Assembly: GCA_021372355.1 (NCBI GenBank)
Contig: JAJFUQ010000281.1
Location: 1-59,352, forward strand
Length of the DNA: 59,352 nt
DNA from: Nocardiaceae bacterium
GTDB lineage: Bacteria; Actinomycetota; Actinomycetes; Mycobacteriales; Mycobacteriaceae
Direction: 5' to 3'
Shown here: positions 1 through 8,322 of the stretch, piece after piece
Numbering within the stretch: position 1 is the first letter of the stretch
Layout: every line of letters begins with the position of its first letter
The notes under the pieces: generated by a model
Told to the model about the DNA's origin: nothing
Database searches by the model: none
Seen by the model: only the letters and a program-made list of their open reading frames with translations
Translations under genes and position numbers: made by a program

Positions 1-141
1 AGCTGATGGACTTGCCGGATGAAGTGGGCGCGCAGATCCTGGTCGACCCGGACAAACCGGTGCCCGTGATCCAGTGCGAAGTCTATCATCCGGACAACAA
101 GCACTACTACGGCATCGTGGTGCACGAGTCGACGAAGAGCA
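1..141. repeat. left copy of 141-bp direct terminal repeat
   Basis: Bases 1-141 are identical to 59212-59352. Both copies lie inside the portal reading frame, and joining them gives one continuous gene. A repeat of exactly 141 bases fits the k-mer overlap of a circular contig. A real terminal redundancy placed inside a coding gene is less likely. Confidence 0.95.
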
Positions 142-989
142 TCCTGTGGCGTTACGACTACGGGCAGAGCTGCCCGAAGATCGTGACGCGCGCGACGAAG
201 GTCGCGGGCGAGCTTTACGGCCGCGGCCGCGCGATGCTTGCGCTGTCGGACGCGAAGACGCTCGACAAGGTGACGGAATTCATCCTGCGCCACGCAGCGC
301 TGCAAGTCGCGCCGCCGATGACCGGCGTGAGCGATGGCGTGCTGAACCCGTGGACCGCAACGCTGCAGCCCAACAAGATTCTGCCCGTGGCCTCGAACGA
401 CAACGGCAACCCGTCGTTGCGCGTTCTCGAGATCGGCGGGAATTTCCAGATCGGCGAAGTGCTCGTCGAGAACCTGCGCAACAGCCTGCGCCGCAAGATG
501 CTGGGCCCCGACATGTCGGACGGCGCGATCAAGAGCGCCACCGAGATCTCGGTCTCCGACCGCAACCGCCTCTGGGCGATGGGCGGCGAGTACGCCCGCA
601 TCCAGTACGAGGGTCTCGCGAAGATCGTCGCACGCGGCGTGTTCATTCTGCAGCGCAAGGGCCTGATCCCGAAGTTCAAGATCAACGGCCGCGAGGTCGC
701 GCTCAAGTACACCTCGCCGTTCGCGAAGTCGCAGGCGTCCGAAGACATCAACGCGCTGCTGCGCATGCTCCAGGTCGGCGACCTGATGAGCGTCGGCCCG
801 GAGACCGTGAAGCTCGGCATCAAGGTCGAGGACATCCCGGCCTGGGTCGCGCGCAAGGAGGGCGTGGACGAGGATCTCATCCGCTCGCCGGACGAGAAGG
901 CGAAGGTCATGGATCAGGCGACGCAGGCCGCGGCCGCGATCGCCGAAGCTCCCGATGCAGCTGCTACGCCGGAGGCGCCTGCTGAATGA
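1..989 (+). CDS. portal (head-tail connector) protein, C-terminal part
   Basis: This is the 3' part of the portal gene whose start lies at 58623 near the right end. Base 1 is the second base of a codon, and the frame is continuous across the 141-bp overlap. The joined protein is about 525 residues, close to T7 gp8 (536). It belongs to the T7-type connector family, the dodecameric ring at the packaging vertex. The C-terminus is rich in Ala, Pro and Glu. The stop overlaps the next start (ATGA). The M at base 6 is internal and not a true start. Confidence 0.9.
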   Translation, partial: LMDLPDEVGAQILVDPDKPVPVIQCEVYHPDNKHYYGIVVHESTKSILWRYDYGQSCPKIVTRATKVAGELYGRGRAMLALSDAKTLDKVTEFILRHAALQVAPPMTGVSDGVLNPWTATLQPNKILPVASNDNGNPSLRVLEIGGNFQIGEVLVENLRNSLRRKMLGPDMSDGAIKSATEISVSDRNRLWAMGGEYARIQYEGLAKIVARGVFILQRKGLIPKFKINGREVALKYTSPFAKSQASEDINALLRMLQVGDLMSVGPETVKLGIKVEDIPAWVARKEGVDEDLIRSPDEKAKVMDQATQAAAAIAEAPDAAATPEAPAE

Positions 990-1258
990 CGTCCCTCTTC
1001 GATGAGCCCGAAGTAGTCGGCGACGACGCCGACACCATGCGCCGCAAGGCGCTCGAGTTCGCGCAGAACTACGCCGTGCTGTTCGTGCACAACCCGGTCG
1101 GGCGCACGCTGCTCGAACACTGGACGGCGACGCTCGCTAACAAGCGCACGCCGGTCAACGCACCCATCACCGAGTACGCCGCCAACGAGGCAGTGCGTGC
1201 CTTCATCCAAGGAATCCACGACCAGATCAAACTGTCCCAAGACAGCGCGATGCGATAG
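986..1258 (+). CDS. small virion-cluster protein, Bbp19-like
   Basis: The product has 90 residues and its ATG overlaps the portal stop (ATGA), so translation is probably coupled. The middle carries a pattern of the form F-x-x-N-x-x-G-R-x-x-L, followed by N-E-A-V-R-x-F-I. This resembles the small Bbp19-like phage proteins encoded between portal and scaffold genes. No enzymatic motif is visible. The exact role is unknown; position and conservation suggest an assembly or minor head protein. The family link rests on pattern recognition only. Confidence 0.6.
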   Translation: MTSLFDEPEVVGDDADTMRRKALEFAQNYAVLFVHNPVGRTLLEHWTATLANKRTPVNAPITEYAANEAVRAFIQGIHDQIKLSQDSAMR

Positions 1259-1283
1259 TTCCACAACCTGAAGAGAGGACGAT

Positions 1284-2177
1284 ATGACGACACCCGCAGC
1301 GGCTCCCGCCGCACCTGCGGCCGCCGCGCCCCAGACTCCCGCAGCCCCTGCCGCTCCCGCGGCGCCGGCTGCACCCGCAGCGCCTGCACCGACCAGCTTG
1401 ATTGACCCGGGCGCCGCTCCGGCGGCTCCCGCAACCCCCGCCGCTCCCGCGGCACCAGCCGCGCCTGCTGCTCCGGCGCAACCGGAGTGGTTCTACGCCA
1501 ACGGCGTGAAGGGCGAAGGCCCGGTGCCGGAGTGGTACAAGAAGGACAAGTACAAGTCCATCGAAGAGCAGGCGAAGGCGTACCCGGAGCTCGAGAAGCG
1601 CTTCGGCACCTTCACCGGCGCGCCGAAGGACGGCAAGTACACGTTCAAGATGCCGGAAGGTATCGAGGGCGAACTCGACCAGACGAGCCAGCAGTTCCAG
1701 GACTTCAACAAGTGGGCGCTCGAGTCCGGGTTGAGCCAGGACGGCTACCAGAAGATGCTCGAGATGTACGTCGAGAACATCGTTGCGCAGCAGCCCGACA
1801 TCGCGCAGATCAAGGCGTCCCTCGGCGAGAAGGCCGATGAGCGGCTCGGTGCGGTGAACGCGTGGGTCAAAGCGAACGTCCCCGCGGAAGTGCAGGAGAA
1901 GTTCAAGGTCGCGACGAGCGGCGCGAACGCGGTCGAAGTGTTCGAGGCCATCGAGGCCGTGATCGCGAAGACTCGTCAGCCCGCGCTGCCGAAGGCGAAC
2001 GACACCGATCCGACGAGCTCGACGCCGACGTCCGAGAGCCTGATCCGCGCGGAGATGGAGAAGAAGAACGCGGACGGCAAGGTGCTCTACTTCGACCCGA
2101 GCCAAGAAGGCCAGAACCATCGCGCGAAGGTCGAGAAGATGCGCAACGAGATGTTCGCGCGGCAGTCGCAGCAGTGA
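1284..2177 (+). CDS. capsid scaffolding protein
   Basis: The product has 297 residues. Residues 1 to about 65 are almost pure Ala-Pro low-complexity sequence. After this come a basic/aromatic segment (W-Y-K-K-D-K-Y) and long charged helices, with a basic C-terminus. It lies between portal and major capsid protein, as T7 gp9 and other podovirus scaffolds do. Scaffolds guide prohead assembly and then leave. A purine-rich ribosome site (AGAGAGGA) precedes the ATG. Sequence identity to T7 gp9 is not evident, so the call rests on position, composition and the general form of phage scaffolds. Confidence 0.8.
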   Translation: MTTPAAAPAAPAAAAPQTPAAPAAPAAPAAPAAPAPTSLIDPGAAPAAPATPAAPAAPAAPAAPAQPEWFYANGVKGEGPVPEWYKKDKYKSIEEQAKAYPELEKRFGTFTGAPKDGKYTFKMPEGIEGELDQTSQQFQDFNKWALESGLSQDGYQKMLEMYVENIVAQQPDIAQIKASLGEKADERLGAVNAWVKANVPAEVQEKFKVATSGANAVEVFEAIEAVIAKTRQPALPKANDTDPTSSTPTSESLIRAEMEKKNADGKVLYFDPSQEGQNHRAKVEKMRNEMFARQSQQ

Positions 2178-2415
2178 GCGGCGGAACGAACACAGGATGA
2201 TTTGTACGGTGCCCTTCGCAAGAGGGGCACCTAACAAGTCTTCGTAGCCGGGACCTCGAAAGAGCCGGCGTCAGCGAAAGCTCGGAGGCCACCACGTACG
2301 GTGGCGAGTGCGAGAGGCGGGCCGTCTACCAAGACGGGACCCCAAGTCAAGCGCAATGCCGGTGAAAGCCCGGACAAAAGCAACACATCTCCAACACTCC
2401 TTTCGAGGTTTCAAC
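2178..2415 (+). ncRNA. structured leader or candidate ncRNA upstream of capsid gene
   Basis: This 238-base stretch between scaffold and capsid has no convincing gene but many clean hairpins. Arms 2208-2217/2222-2231 form a 10-bp stem with a GCAA loop. A stem at 2247-2251/2265-2269 plus 2255-2257/2262-2264 has a GAAA loop, as does a short one at 2273-2282. Stems 2288-2293/2300-2305 and 2322-2327/2332-2337 close six- and four-base loops. Another dyad lies at 2359-2373. There is no T-tract, so it does not look like a plain terminator. It could be a cis-acting leader that raises capsid output, a processing site or an independent RNA. Confidence 0.5.
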
Positions 2416-3294
2416 ATGTCAATCAATCTCGGGGGCACCTACTCCAGCACGACCAATGCTGCGCGTGCCTCCTACGACGAGGCCGTGAAGGTCGCGTACC
2501 AGGGCGCGGGCGTCCTCCGTCCGACCGTGACGGTCAAGACCGGCATCGTCGGTCAGACCCACTTCTTCCGCAAGTTCGGCGCGACGGCCGCGATCCAGCA
2601 CTCGAGCTCGGATCTCATCACGCCGGCCGACGCGACGCACGCCAAGGTGCCCTGCACGCTGACCAACTGGCGCGTGGGCGACTACACCGACCTGTTCGAT
2701 CAGGCGGAGACGACGGTCGACGAGCGTGCGCAGCTCGCCGCGGTCGACGCGAAGGCCATCGGCCGTCGCGAGGACCAGCTCATCATCGACGCGCTCGATG
2801 CCGCGACCTCCATCGCCGGCACGGTCGACGAGGACCTGGGCGGCACGAACTCGCTCCTGAACGCGGACAAGCTGCGGCGCGCGAAGCGCCACCTGTTCGA
2901 ACAGCAGGTCTCGGACACCCAGCACACGATGCTGGTGAACGCGGCCGGCATGGAAGGTGCCCTGGCGGAGACCGAAGTCACTTCGGCCGACTACCAGACG
3001 ATGAAGGCGCTCGTCGACGGCAGCGTCAACAACAAGTCGGCTTTCGGCTTCACCTTCAAGGTGATCGAGAACCGTGCGGAAGGTGGCCTGCCGGTCGTCC
3101 CGGCCTCGACGGCGATCCGTCTGTGCTTCGCGTACGACCGCGCCGCGGTCGGCCTCGCGACAGCGATCGAGCCGCGCGGCATGGTCGACTGGATTCCGGA
3201 ACGTGCCAGCTGGCTGTCGCAGACCCTGTACAAGGGCGGCGCGACGGTGATCGACAGCAAGGGCGTCGTGGAAGTCCAGAGCTACGAGTCGTAA
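2416..3294 (+). CDS. major capsid protein
   Basis: The product has 292 residues and forms the head shell. The pattern (N-terminal helices, then a segment with ADATHAKVPC and W-R-V-G-D-Y-T-D-L-F-D, then D-E-R-A-Q-L-A-A-V-D-A-K-A-I-G-R-R) fits the Phage_capsid_2-type family. ATG 2416 is chosen because GAGG sits eight bases upstream and the protein begins MSINLGG; the frame is open back to 2308 but that part translates the structured leader. The gene follows the scaffold and precedes a probable decoration protein. Confidence 0.88.
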   Translation: MSINLGGTYSSTTNAARASYDEAVKVAYQGAGVLRPTVTVKTGIVGQTHFFRKFGATAAIQHSSSDLITPADATHAKVPCTLTNWRVGDYTDLFDQAETTVDERAQLAAVDAKAIGRREDQLIIDALDAATSIAGTVDEDLGGTNSLLNADKLRRAKRHLFEQQVSDTQHTMLVNAAGMEGALAETEVTSADYQTMKALVDGSVNNKSAFGFTFKVIENRAEGGLPVVPASTAIRLCFAYDRAAVGLATAIEPRGMVDWIPERASWLSQTLYKGGATVIDSKGVVEVQSYES

Positions 3295-3304
3295 ACCTCT
3301 GACC

Positions 3305-3330
3305 GAGGAGGGCCGGTAGCGGCTCTCCTC
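3305..3330 (+). terminator. probable terminator after capsid gene
   Basis: An 11-bp stem (one G-T pair) closes a GTAG loop and is followed by a pyrimidine-rich tract (GTCTTCATTCTTC). It lies 10 bases after the capsid stop. It probably reduces read-through so that capsid mRNA exceeds downstream message, as in T7. Confidence 0.6.
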
Positions 3331-3367
3331 GTCTTCATTCTTCATTCTCGAACAAGGAATCTTTCAC

Positions 3368-3658
3368 ATGGCTCTGGATCTCACACAGCTGAAGCGGGTT
3401 GGCCCGCAGGTGGGCGCGACCCACTGGACCTACAAGTCGGCCGGCGACGCTCTGACGACCTGCGACGGCTCGGGCTACTTCAACGGTGCCGCGGACCGTC
3501 TCAAGGTCGGCGACGTCATCTACGTGCAGCCGACCTCGGGCGCCTGCGGCTTCCTGAAGGTCGACTCGAACACGCGCGACCTGACGGCAACCCCGCCGGT
3601 CTCGGGCGTGGTCGACACCCTCAACGCCCTGTCGCTGGGCACCACGGACTCCGACTAG
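3368..3658 (+). CDS. putative capsid decoration or minor head protein
   Basis: The product has 96 residues, is rich in Gly, Asp and Thr with beta-strand patterning, and has no catalytic motif. It has its own ribosome site (AAGGA) and lies between two hairpin terminators just after the major capsid gene. That location suggests a protein made in quantity, such as a head decoration or cement protein. Homology was not recognised with certainty; a neck or tail component is also possible. Confidence 0.5.
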   Translation: MALDLTQLKRVGPQVGATHWTYKSAGDALTTCDGSGYFNGAADRLKVGDVIYVQPTSGACGFLKVDSNTRDLTATPPVSGVVDTLNALSLGTTDSD

Positions 3659-3672
3659 GATCGGCTTGGGGC

Positions 3673-3695
3673 GGGGGCGGCTAACTACCGCCCCC
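3673..3695 (+). terminator. probable terminator with TAGTTAG-containing loop
   Basis: An 8-bp GC-only stem (GGGGGCGG with CCGCCCCC) closes the seven-base loop CTAACTA and is followed by TCTCTTC. It lies 14 bases after the stop of the decoration-type gene. The loop is one copy of the heptamer that recurs through this genome. Confidence 0.6.
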
Positions 3696-3720
3696 TCTCT
3701 TCACTTCACAAGGAATATCA

Positions 3721-3927
3721 ATGGTCACTCAAACAGGCAAGGCGGTGCTCAAGCGCCTCGCATCCGGCCAGAAACCGAATCGCGGCGCCCCGACGGTCGC
3801 GGATTGCCCGGCTGGCGGAACAGGTGCGGCTGCCGGAGGATGGGACACCGCGAACAACCGCAACGCGGCGATCACATCGATCAACGCGGTGATCGCTCAA
3901 CTGCGGGCGATCGGCATCATCAACTAG
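3721..3927 (+). CDS. small virion protein with GGWDTANNR-type C-terminus
   Basis: The product has 68 residues. The C-terminal half (AGGWDTANNRNAAITS, then a short amphipathic helix) is a pattern often seen at the end of phage head-fiber and minor structural proteins. An AAGGA ribosome site sits seven bases before the ATG. The gene follows a terminator and precedes a GTG-started gene by two bases. It is probably part of the virion; no function is known. Confidence 0.55.
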   Translation: MVTQTGKAVLKRLASGQKPNRGAPTVADCPAGGTGAAAGGWDTANNRNAAITSINAVIAQLRAIGIIN

Positions 3928-3929
3928 AA

Positions 3930-4508
3930 GTGGCGACACTTCTGGTCGTTGGAAGTGCGCCGTGTCTGCACGAGGATCTCGAGCAGGCACGGCGTCTTTT
4001 CCCCGATCACGAGACGATGCTCATCAACGGTGCGTGCACGGCGGTTGAAGCCGCCGAGCATGTGCTCGCAGGGCACACGGTCAAGGCGGAAGAGTTCCAG
4101 GCGGCGCGCAAGGCCGCGTTTCCGCACGCTGCGCCCTGGCGCCTGCACGCGAACTGGACGTCGAAGCAGCCGATCCCGAAGAAGGAATACCCGAGCGTCA
4201 CCGACTGGTGGGGGCCGGACGTCTCCACGGGCGCCACGAGCGCCGGCAAGGCGGCCCGCATCGGGTTTCATCTCGGCTTCGAGCGGATCATCCTTTGCGG
4301 CTGCCCGATGGACGGCAGCGGCTACAGTTTCGACGAAGCTCGGGTCTCGCAAGACCCGGCATGTTTGCGCGTCGGAGCGCCGGAGTCGCAGAGCGCGAAA
4401 GTGATTCGCCGCTACCGCGACTCGATGGCGAGACTTGCGCAGAGCGACTTCAAGGGTCGCGTATTTTCCATGAGCGGATTCACGAGGCAGGTACTGGGGG
4501 CCCCATGA
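3930..4508 (+). CDS. Rossmann-like protein, possibly DUF115/glycosyltransferase-related
   Basis: The product has 192 residues with GTG as start, two bases after the previous stop, so coupled translation is likely. It opens with a Rossmann-like turn (LLVVGSAPCL). A central G-A-T-S-A-G-K-A-A-R-I-G motif is followed by a hydrophobic strand and CGCPMDGSGY. This resembles proteins related to DUF115/MptE-like folds that occur in phage structural clusters. Substrate and reaction are unknown. Its overlap with a methyltransferase gene (ATGA) suggests the two act together, perhaps on virion or host-surface sugars (inference). Confidence 0.45.
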   Translation: MATLLVVGSAPCLHEDLEQARRLFPDHETMLINGACTAVEAAEHVLAGHTVKAEEFQAARKAAFPHAAPWRLHANWTSKQPIPKKEYPSVTDWWGPDVSTGATSAGKAARIGFHLGFERIILCGCPMDGSGYSFDEARVSQDPACLRVGAPESQSAKVIRRYRDSMARLAQSDFKGRVFSMSGFTRQVLGAP

Positions 4509-5062
4509 GCGAAGCTGCACGACAGGCCGAGATCAAGCGATACGAGGCAGCCTACCGGCTGCCGCAGTATCACATGGGCGAGAAGCGCCGCAAGCGCGCG
4601 AAGGAAGTTCTGTCGAACTTCCCGATAGGCACGACGCTGCTCGACGTCGGCGCCGGCCGCGGCGAGCTTGGCGACGTGTGCGATGGGCTCGACATCGACT
4701 ACCGCGGCATCGAGCCGGTGCCTTACCTCACCAGCGGCCGGGTGCGTACCGGGATCGCGACGGACATTCCGATGTCCGACAAGGCCGTCGACATCGTCGC
4801 GTGCCTCGACGTCCTCGAGCACCTGATCGAGTCGGACATCGAGCCGGCCCTTGCGGAGTTCAAGCGCGTCGCGCGCAAGTACATCTTCCTCACGGCCTCG
4901 GAGCGCCCGTCGCGCAGCCCCGTCGATGGCCGCGATCTCCACATATCCAAGCGCCCGGAAGCCGAGTGGCTGCGCCTTTTCCGAAGCGCCTTCCCCGGCG
5001 CGAAAATCGATCCACTCGGCATGGTCGGCGTCAGCCCCGGCTGGCTCATCACTCTTCAGTAA
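4505..5062 (+). CDS. class I SAM-dependent methyltransferase
   Basis: The product has 185 residues. Motif I (LLDVGAGRGELG) binds S-adenosylmethionine. Further on are an acidic strand end (YRGIEP), a motif of the IVACLDVLEH type and a helix-strand pattern typical of Methyltransf_11/23 enzymes. The methyl acceptor is unknown. The start overlaps the stop of the Rossmann-like gene. The gene lies inside the virion module, where DNA methyltransferases are uncommon, so a protein or glycan substrate is more likely (inference). Confidence 0.75.
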   Translation: MSEAARQAEIKRYEAAYRLPQYHMGEKRRKRAKEVLSNFPIGTTLLDVGAGRGELGDVCDGLDIDYRGIEPVPYLTSGRVRTGIATDIPMSDKAVDIVACLDVLEHLIESDIEPALAEFKRVARKYIFLTASERPSRSPVDGRDLHISKRPEAEWLRLFRSAFPGAKIDPLGMVGVSPGWLITLQ

Positions 5063-5070
5063 GGACTCTC

Positions 5071-5409
5071 GTGGCCCAGAAAATCAAGCAGGGCATTGCG
5101 CTTCTCGGCACTCTCGAGGCGCCCGTGAACGCGGCGAACTCGGGGTCGAACGAGATCGTTGCCGCGGTCGCGGACCGCCGCATCCGCGTCACGCAGGTGT
5201 TCTTCGTGGTCGATAGCGCGGTGACGGTGCAGGCGCGCAGCGCCGCGAACAACCTCACCGGGGCCATGTCGTTCGCAGCGAACGGCGGTATTGTTCTGCC
5301 GTACAACGAGCAGGGCTGGTTCACCACGAACCGCGGAGAAGCGTTCAACCTCAATCTCGGCGGCGCGGTCGGCGTTCGCGGCGCGCTCAAGTACGATCTG
5401 ATCGTCTGA
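5071..5409 (+). CDS. small beta-rich virion protein
   Basis: The product has 112 residues and starts at GTG with AAGGA seven bases upstream. Beta-strand patterning is strong throughout, ending with V-L-P-Y-N-E-x-G-W-F-x-T, then A-F-N-L-N-L-G-G-A-V-G-V-R-G. That ending is common in small phage structural proteins beside tail-fiber genes. No catalytic residues are seen. The last base of the stop is the first base of the next ATG. Confidence 0.55.
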   Translation: MAQKIKQGIALLGTLEAPVNAANSGSNEIVAAVADRRIRVTQVFFVVDSAVTVQARSAANNLTGAMSFAANGGIVLPYNEQGWFTTNRGEAFNLNLGGAVGVRGALKYDLIV

Positions 5410-6317
5410 TGCCGCTCGTCTGCTCGGCGGGCCCGGGCTCGCGGCTATACACGACGCCGCCGGCCGCTCCCGAAAACGGATCCCTGACGTTCATCGAGAG
5501 TTCGGCGGGCAACTACGAGCGAGCAGTTCTGCCGGTGATCCCGGACGGATTCGGCGACGGCGAGTTCACTTGCACGATCTTTTTCCGCTGCTTGAGCAAC
5601 GGCACGTACGCGCTCGGCAGCACCGCCTCGGGCACCAATCAGTTACGGAACTGGTCGAACGACAACTCCACGCGCTATGGCTCGAGCGGCTGGTGGTTCC
5701 CGGGCAACTTCCTGCTCGACGGGCACCAGAACAGTTCGTTCTCCGCCGGCACGTTCAGCGTGCAGATCGCCGCCGGCCGCCCTCGCTGGCTGTTTGGCGA
5801 CGGCGCCGCAGCGGCCGCGAACACGGGCGGCGTGTGGGGCATTCAATCAGCAGCCACGGAAACGGTGCTCGACAACGCATGGCATCGCCTGGACCTCATC
5901 CGGCGGTGGAATGGCGGTTCCAACGCGGACCTCGAGCTGTGGCTGGATGGCAGCCTGCAAGACACGCAGACCACGACGTCGCGCACGAACATGGCGACGA
6001 CGTACTGGGATTCGTGGACCGGATACCCGTCCAACCAGAACAACTGGATGTTTGGCACGGAGAAGCAGGCCGCGCTCGGCGTGATTTCGCAGTACGAGGA
6101 CTTCAAGGGCCAGCTGGGTCAGATCCGCTTCTGGTCCGCGGCACTGTCGTCGCCCTCGGGCTTCGCGGACGTCGCGGGCAACGAGACAAACCTTGTCGGA
6201 TTGTATCGGTTCGACGAGGGCACGGGTACGTCGGCTAACAACAGCATCTCGGTAGGCACCACGGACAGCATGACTCTGGCGCAAAGCCCCGCTTGGTCGG
6301 CGCTGAATCCATTCTAG
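5409..6317 (+). CDS. LamG/concanavalin-like surface protein
   Basis: The product has 302 residues. Residues about 45-290 have the long beta-sandwich pattern of laminin-G/concanavalin A-like folds, including A-W-H-R-L-D-L-I-R-R-W (x-W-H-x-L type), then L-E-L-W-L-D-G, then G-Q-L-G-Q-I-R-F-W-S and L-V-G-L-Y-R-F-D-E-G. Such domains bind carbohydrate on virion surfaces. It lies in a run of adhesin-like genes between capsid and tail tube genes. Ligand unknown; it is probably a fiber or head-surface appendage. Confidence 0.65.
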   Translation: MPLVCSAGPGSRLYTTPPAAPENGSLTFIESSAGNYERAVLPVIPDGFGDGEFTCTIFFRCLSNGTYALGSTASGTNQLRNWSNDNSTRYGSSGWWFPGNFLLDGHQNSSFSAGTFSVQIAAGRPRWLFGDGAAAAANTGGVWGIQSAATETVLDNAWHRLDLIRRWNGGSNADLELWLDGSLQDTQTTTSRTNMATTYWDSWTGYPSNQNNWMFGTEKQAALGVISQYEDFKGQLGQIRFWSAALSSPSGFADVAGNETNLVGLYRFDEGTGTSANNSISVGTTDSMTLAQSPAWSALNPF

Positions 6318-6320
6318 CCC

Positions 6321-8321
6321 ATGGCCCTAACTAGAACACAACGCATCGCATCGACCAGTGCCGCAACGTTCGGCACTGGCGCGTACACGACTGCGTCGTT
6401 CACGCCGAGTAACAACTCGGTTCTGGTTGTCGTCTGCGCCGCGATCCAGACGGCGGACGGCGGGATGGAGGGCACAGACCTCACCATCACCGACAGTGCG
6501 GGCCTGACATGGACCGCGCAGGTGGCGACGACCGGCAGCCCTGCGTGGTCGTACGGCTGCCGCATCTGGACGGCCCCGGTGACGACCGGCGTCTCGATGA
6601 CTGTGAGCGTCGATTGCGGCGCTTTCAGCATGGAGTTCTACCGCGTTGAGGTGTTCGACTACACCTCGGACACGGGAAGCGCTGCGGTAGGCGGCACCGC
6701 CACCGGCACGGACGCGGACGGCGATGGCGCCGCGAGCATCACGTTATCGTCCACGCCCGCGACTTCGAGCCATGTGCTCGCGGCCTGCATGACGGGCCTC
6801 GGCGGCGCGTCCGGCACCATCACCTCTGGCTCGGGCTTCACCGAAGTCAACGAGTCGGTGATGACGAGCTGGGCGGTCGTCGAGACCGAGACCCGCACCG
6901 GGTCGACTTCGACGACCGTCGACTGGGTGGACGTCCTCGCGACGGGCACCGGCTTCGGCGGGTCTGTACTGGCCGCTGTCGAGATCACGGAGGTCTCGTC
7001 GGCGTCGACCGATCAGGAAGGCTTCCGGTTCGGTGAGGACGACGCGAACGAGGCGTCGCACACTTGGACCGACGCGCAAGACACGAACATCACGGCGGTT
7101 GCGGGATCGAAGCTGTTCCGCGCGCTGGTTGACGCCACAGGCGATCCGGCTAATGCCGCGTACACCCTGCGAGCGCAGAAAAACGGCTCGGGTGGGTACA
7201 CCGCTGTAGAGGTGGGCTCAGCGAGCAGCCCCACGCTCTCGTTTGGCGCTGCCGGCACGATTGCGGTCTCGGCATCTGGCGGCACGTCTGTATCGCCGAC
7301 CTATCCGTCCGGGATCACGACCAACTCGTGCCTTGTGCTGGTGATCGGGCAGAAGCCGAGCACGGCCAACAGCGGATCGGTCACGACCCCGACCGGGTGG
7401 ACGCTTCAGACATCGCTGACCGGAGCCGGCGGATATGGCGCGACACTGGGCGCGGATACCGGCAACACGAACATCTTCGTGTACACCAAGGACACGGTGT
7501 CGGGCAGCGAGTCGGGCACGCTCGCGGTCACGGTGGGCACGAACGGAGTCTGCTGGGGCAATATCTATCGAGTTGAGGCGAGCGCACAGGCGACGTTCAG
7601 CTACGATTCCGGCACGGGTTCCGATACGTCTGCCGGAAACGTCTCGATCGCCACGGGAAACATCGCGATTGCGGCTGGGGATTACATCCTCGCCGGCATG
7701 TGCATCCCGACCGATGTCACGACGCCCGCGCAGTTTAGCGCCGAAGCGCTCGCGCAGACCGGTACGACCTTCGGAACAGTAACGGAGGTTGAGGAGCCGG
7801 ACAGCACGACCGGTAACGACATCGGCGGCTTCATTGTTCGGGCCCCGGTCAGCAGTGGTTCCGGGTCTGGAGCGGTGACACTTACTGCGACGGCAGGCGG
7901 CACTACGACCAACGTGCGCGGTCCGGGCTTCGTGCTGCGCATCCGTGCCACGGGCGTCGCGCGTGAGGTGTACGTCTCGACCTCGGCCAACATCGCCGGG
8001 GGTGGCGAGGCCACCACAGCGCGGCTGACCGCGCCGAGTGGCAAGAGCACCAGCGATTTCGTCACCGGCCGACGCTGGGACGACGAGAACGGTTCCGATT
8101 CGATTGACATCACGACCGACGACTACACAGAGGTCGAGTGGTCGATCACGATGGCCGGCTCACTATCCAACGGCGATTACTTCGACTTCCGCGTGTACGC
8201 GGGCGCTTCGCCGCTCAGCAGCTATTCGCAAACGGGTCGCTGGACGATTGGCACTGGCGGCAGCCCAACTTGGGGCCCTCTGCTGGCTTTGCAAAACAAC
8301 AGACTGGTAGTTAGGTACTGA
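6321..8321 (+). CDS. large beta-rich virion protein with repeated domains
   Basis: The product has 666 residues, is rich in Ser, Thr, Gly and Ala, and has almost no Cys. Two related beta modules are visible: one around residues 25-230 and another around 330-560, each with S/T-N-x-x-L-V-x-V followed later by an x-Y-R-V-E segment. The C-terminus resembles an Ig-like strand pattern. The start lies three bases after the previous stop without a clear ribosome site, so coupling is likely. It is probably a fiber or surface protein. The last codons contain the GTAGTTAG octamer with atypical codons. Confidence 0.5.
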   Translation: MALTRTQRIASTSAATFGTGAYTTASFTPSNNSVLVVVCAAIQTADGGMEGTDLTITDSAGLTWTAQVATTGSPAWSYGCRIWTAPVTTGVSMTVSVDCGAFSMEFYRVEVFDYTSDTGSAAVGGTATGTDADGDGAASITLSSTPATSSHVLAACMTGLGGASGTITSGSGFTEVNESVMTSWAVVETETRTGSTSTTVDWVDVLATGTGFGGSVLAAVEITEVSSASTDQEGFRFGEDDANEASHTWTDAQDTNITAVAGSKLFRALVDATGDPANAAYTLRAQKNGSGGYTAVEVGSASSPTLSFGAAGTIAVSASGGTSVSPTYPSGITTNSCLVLVIGQKPSTANSGSVTTPTGWTLQTSLTGAGGYGATLGADTGNTNIFVYTKDTVSGSESGTLAVTVGTNGVCWGNIYRVEASAQATFSYDSGTGSDTSAGNVSIATGNIAIAAGDYILAGMCIPTDVTTPAQFSAEALAQTGTTFGTVTEVEEPDSTTGNDIGGFIVRAPVSSGSGSGAVTLTATAGGTTTNVRGPGFVLRIRATGVAREVYVSTSANIAGGGEATTARLTAPSGKSTSDFVTGRRWDDENGSDSIDITTDDYTEVEWSITMAGSLSNGDYFDFRVYAGASPLSSYSQTGRWTIGTGGSPTWGPLLALQNNRLVVRY

Positions 8322-8322
8322 C

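Noticed and set aside
1227..2237. 336-residue minus-strand ORF opposite the scaffold gene
   Set aside because: A GC-rich shadow of the Ala/Pro repeats with Leu/Arg-rich composition and no operon context.
2308..2415. N-terminal extension of the capsid protein to ATG 2308
   Set aside because: The extra 36 residues translate the structured leader, while ATG 2416 has a good ribosome site and a natural capsid N-terminus.
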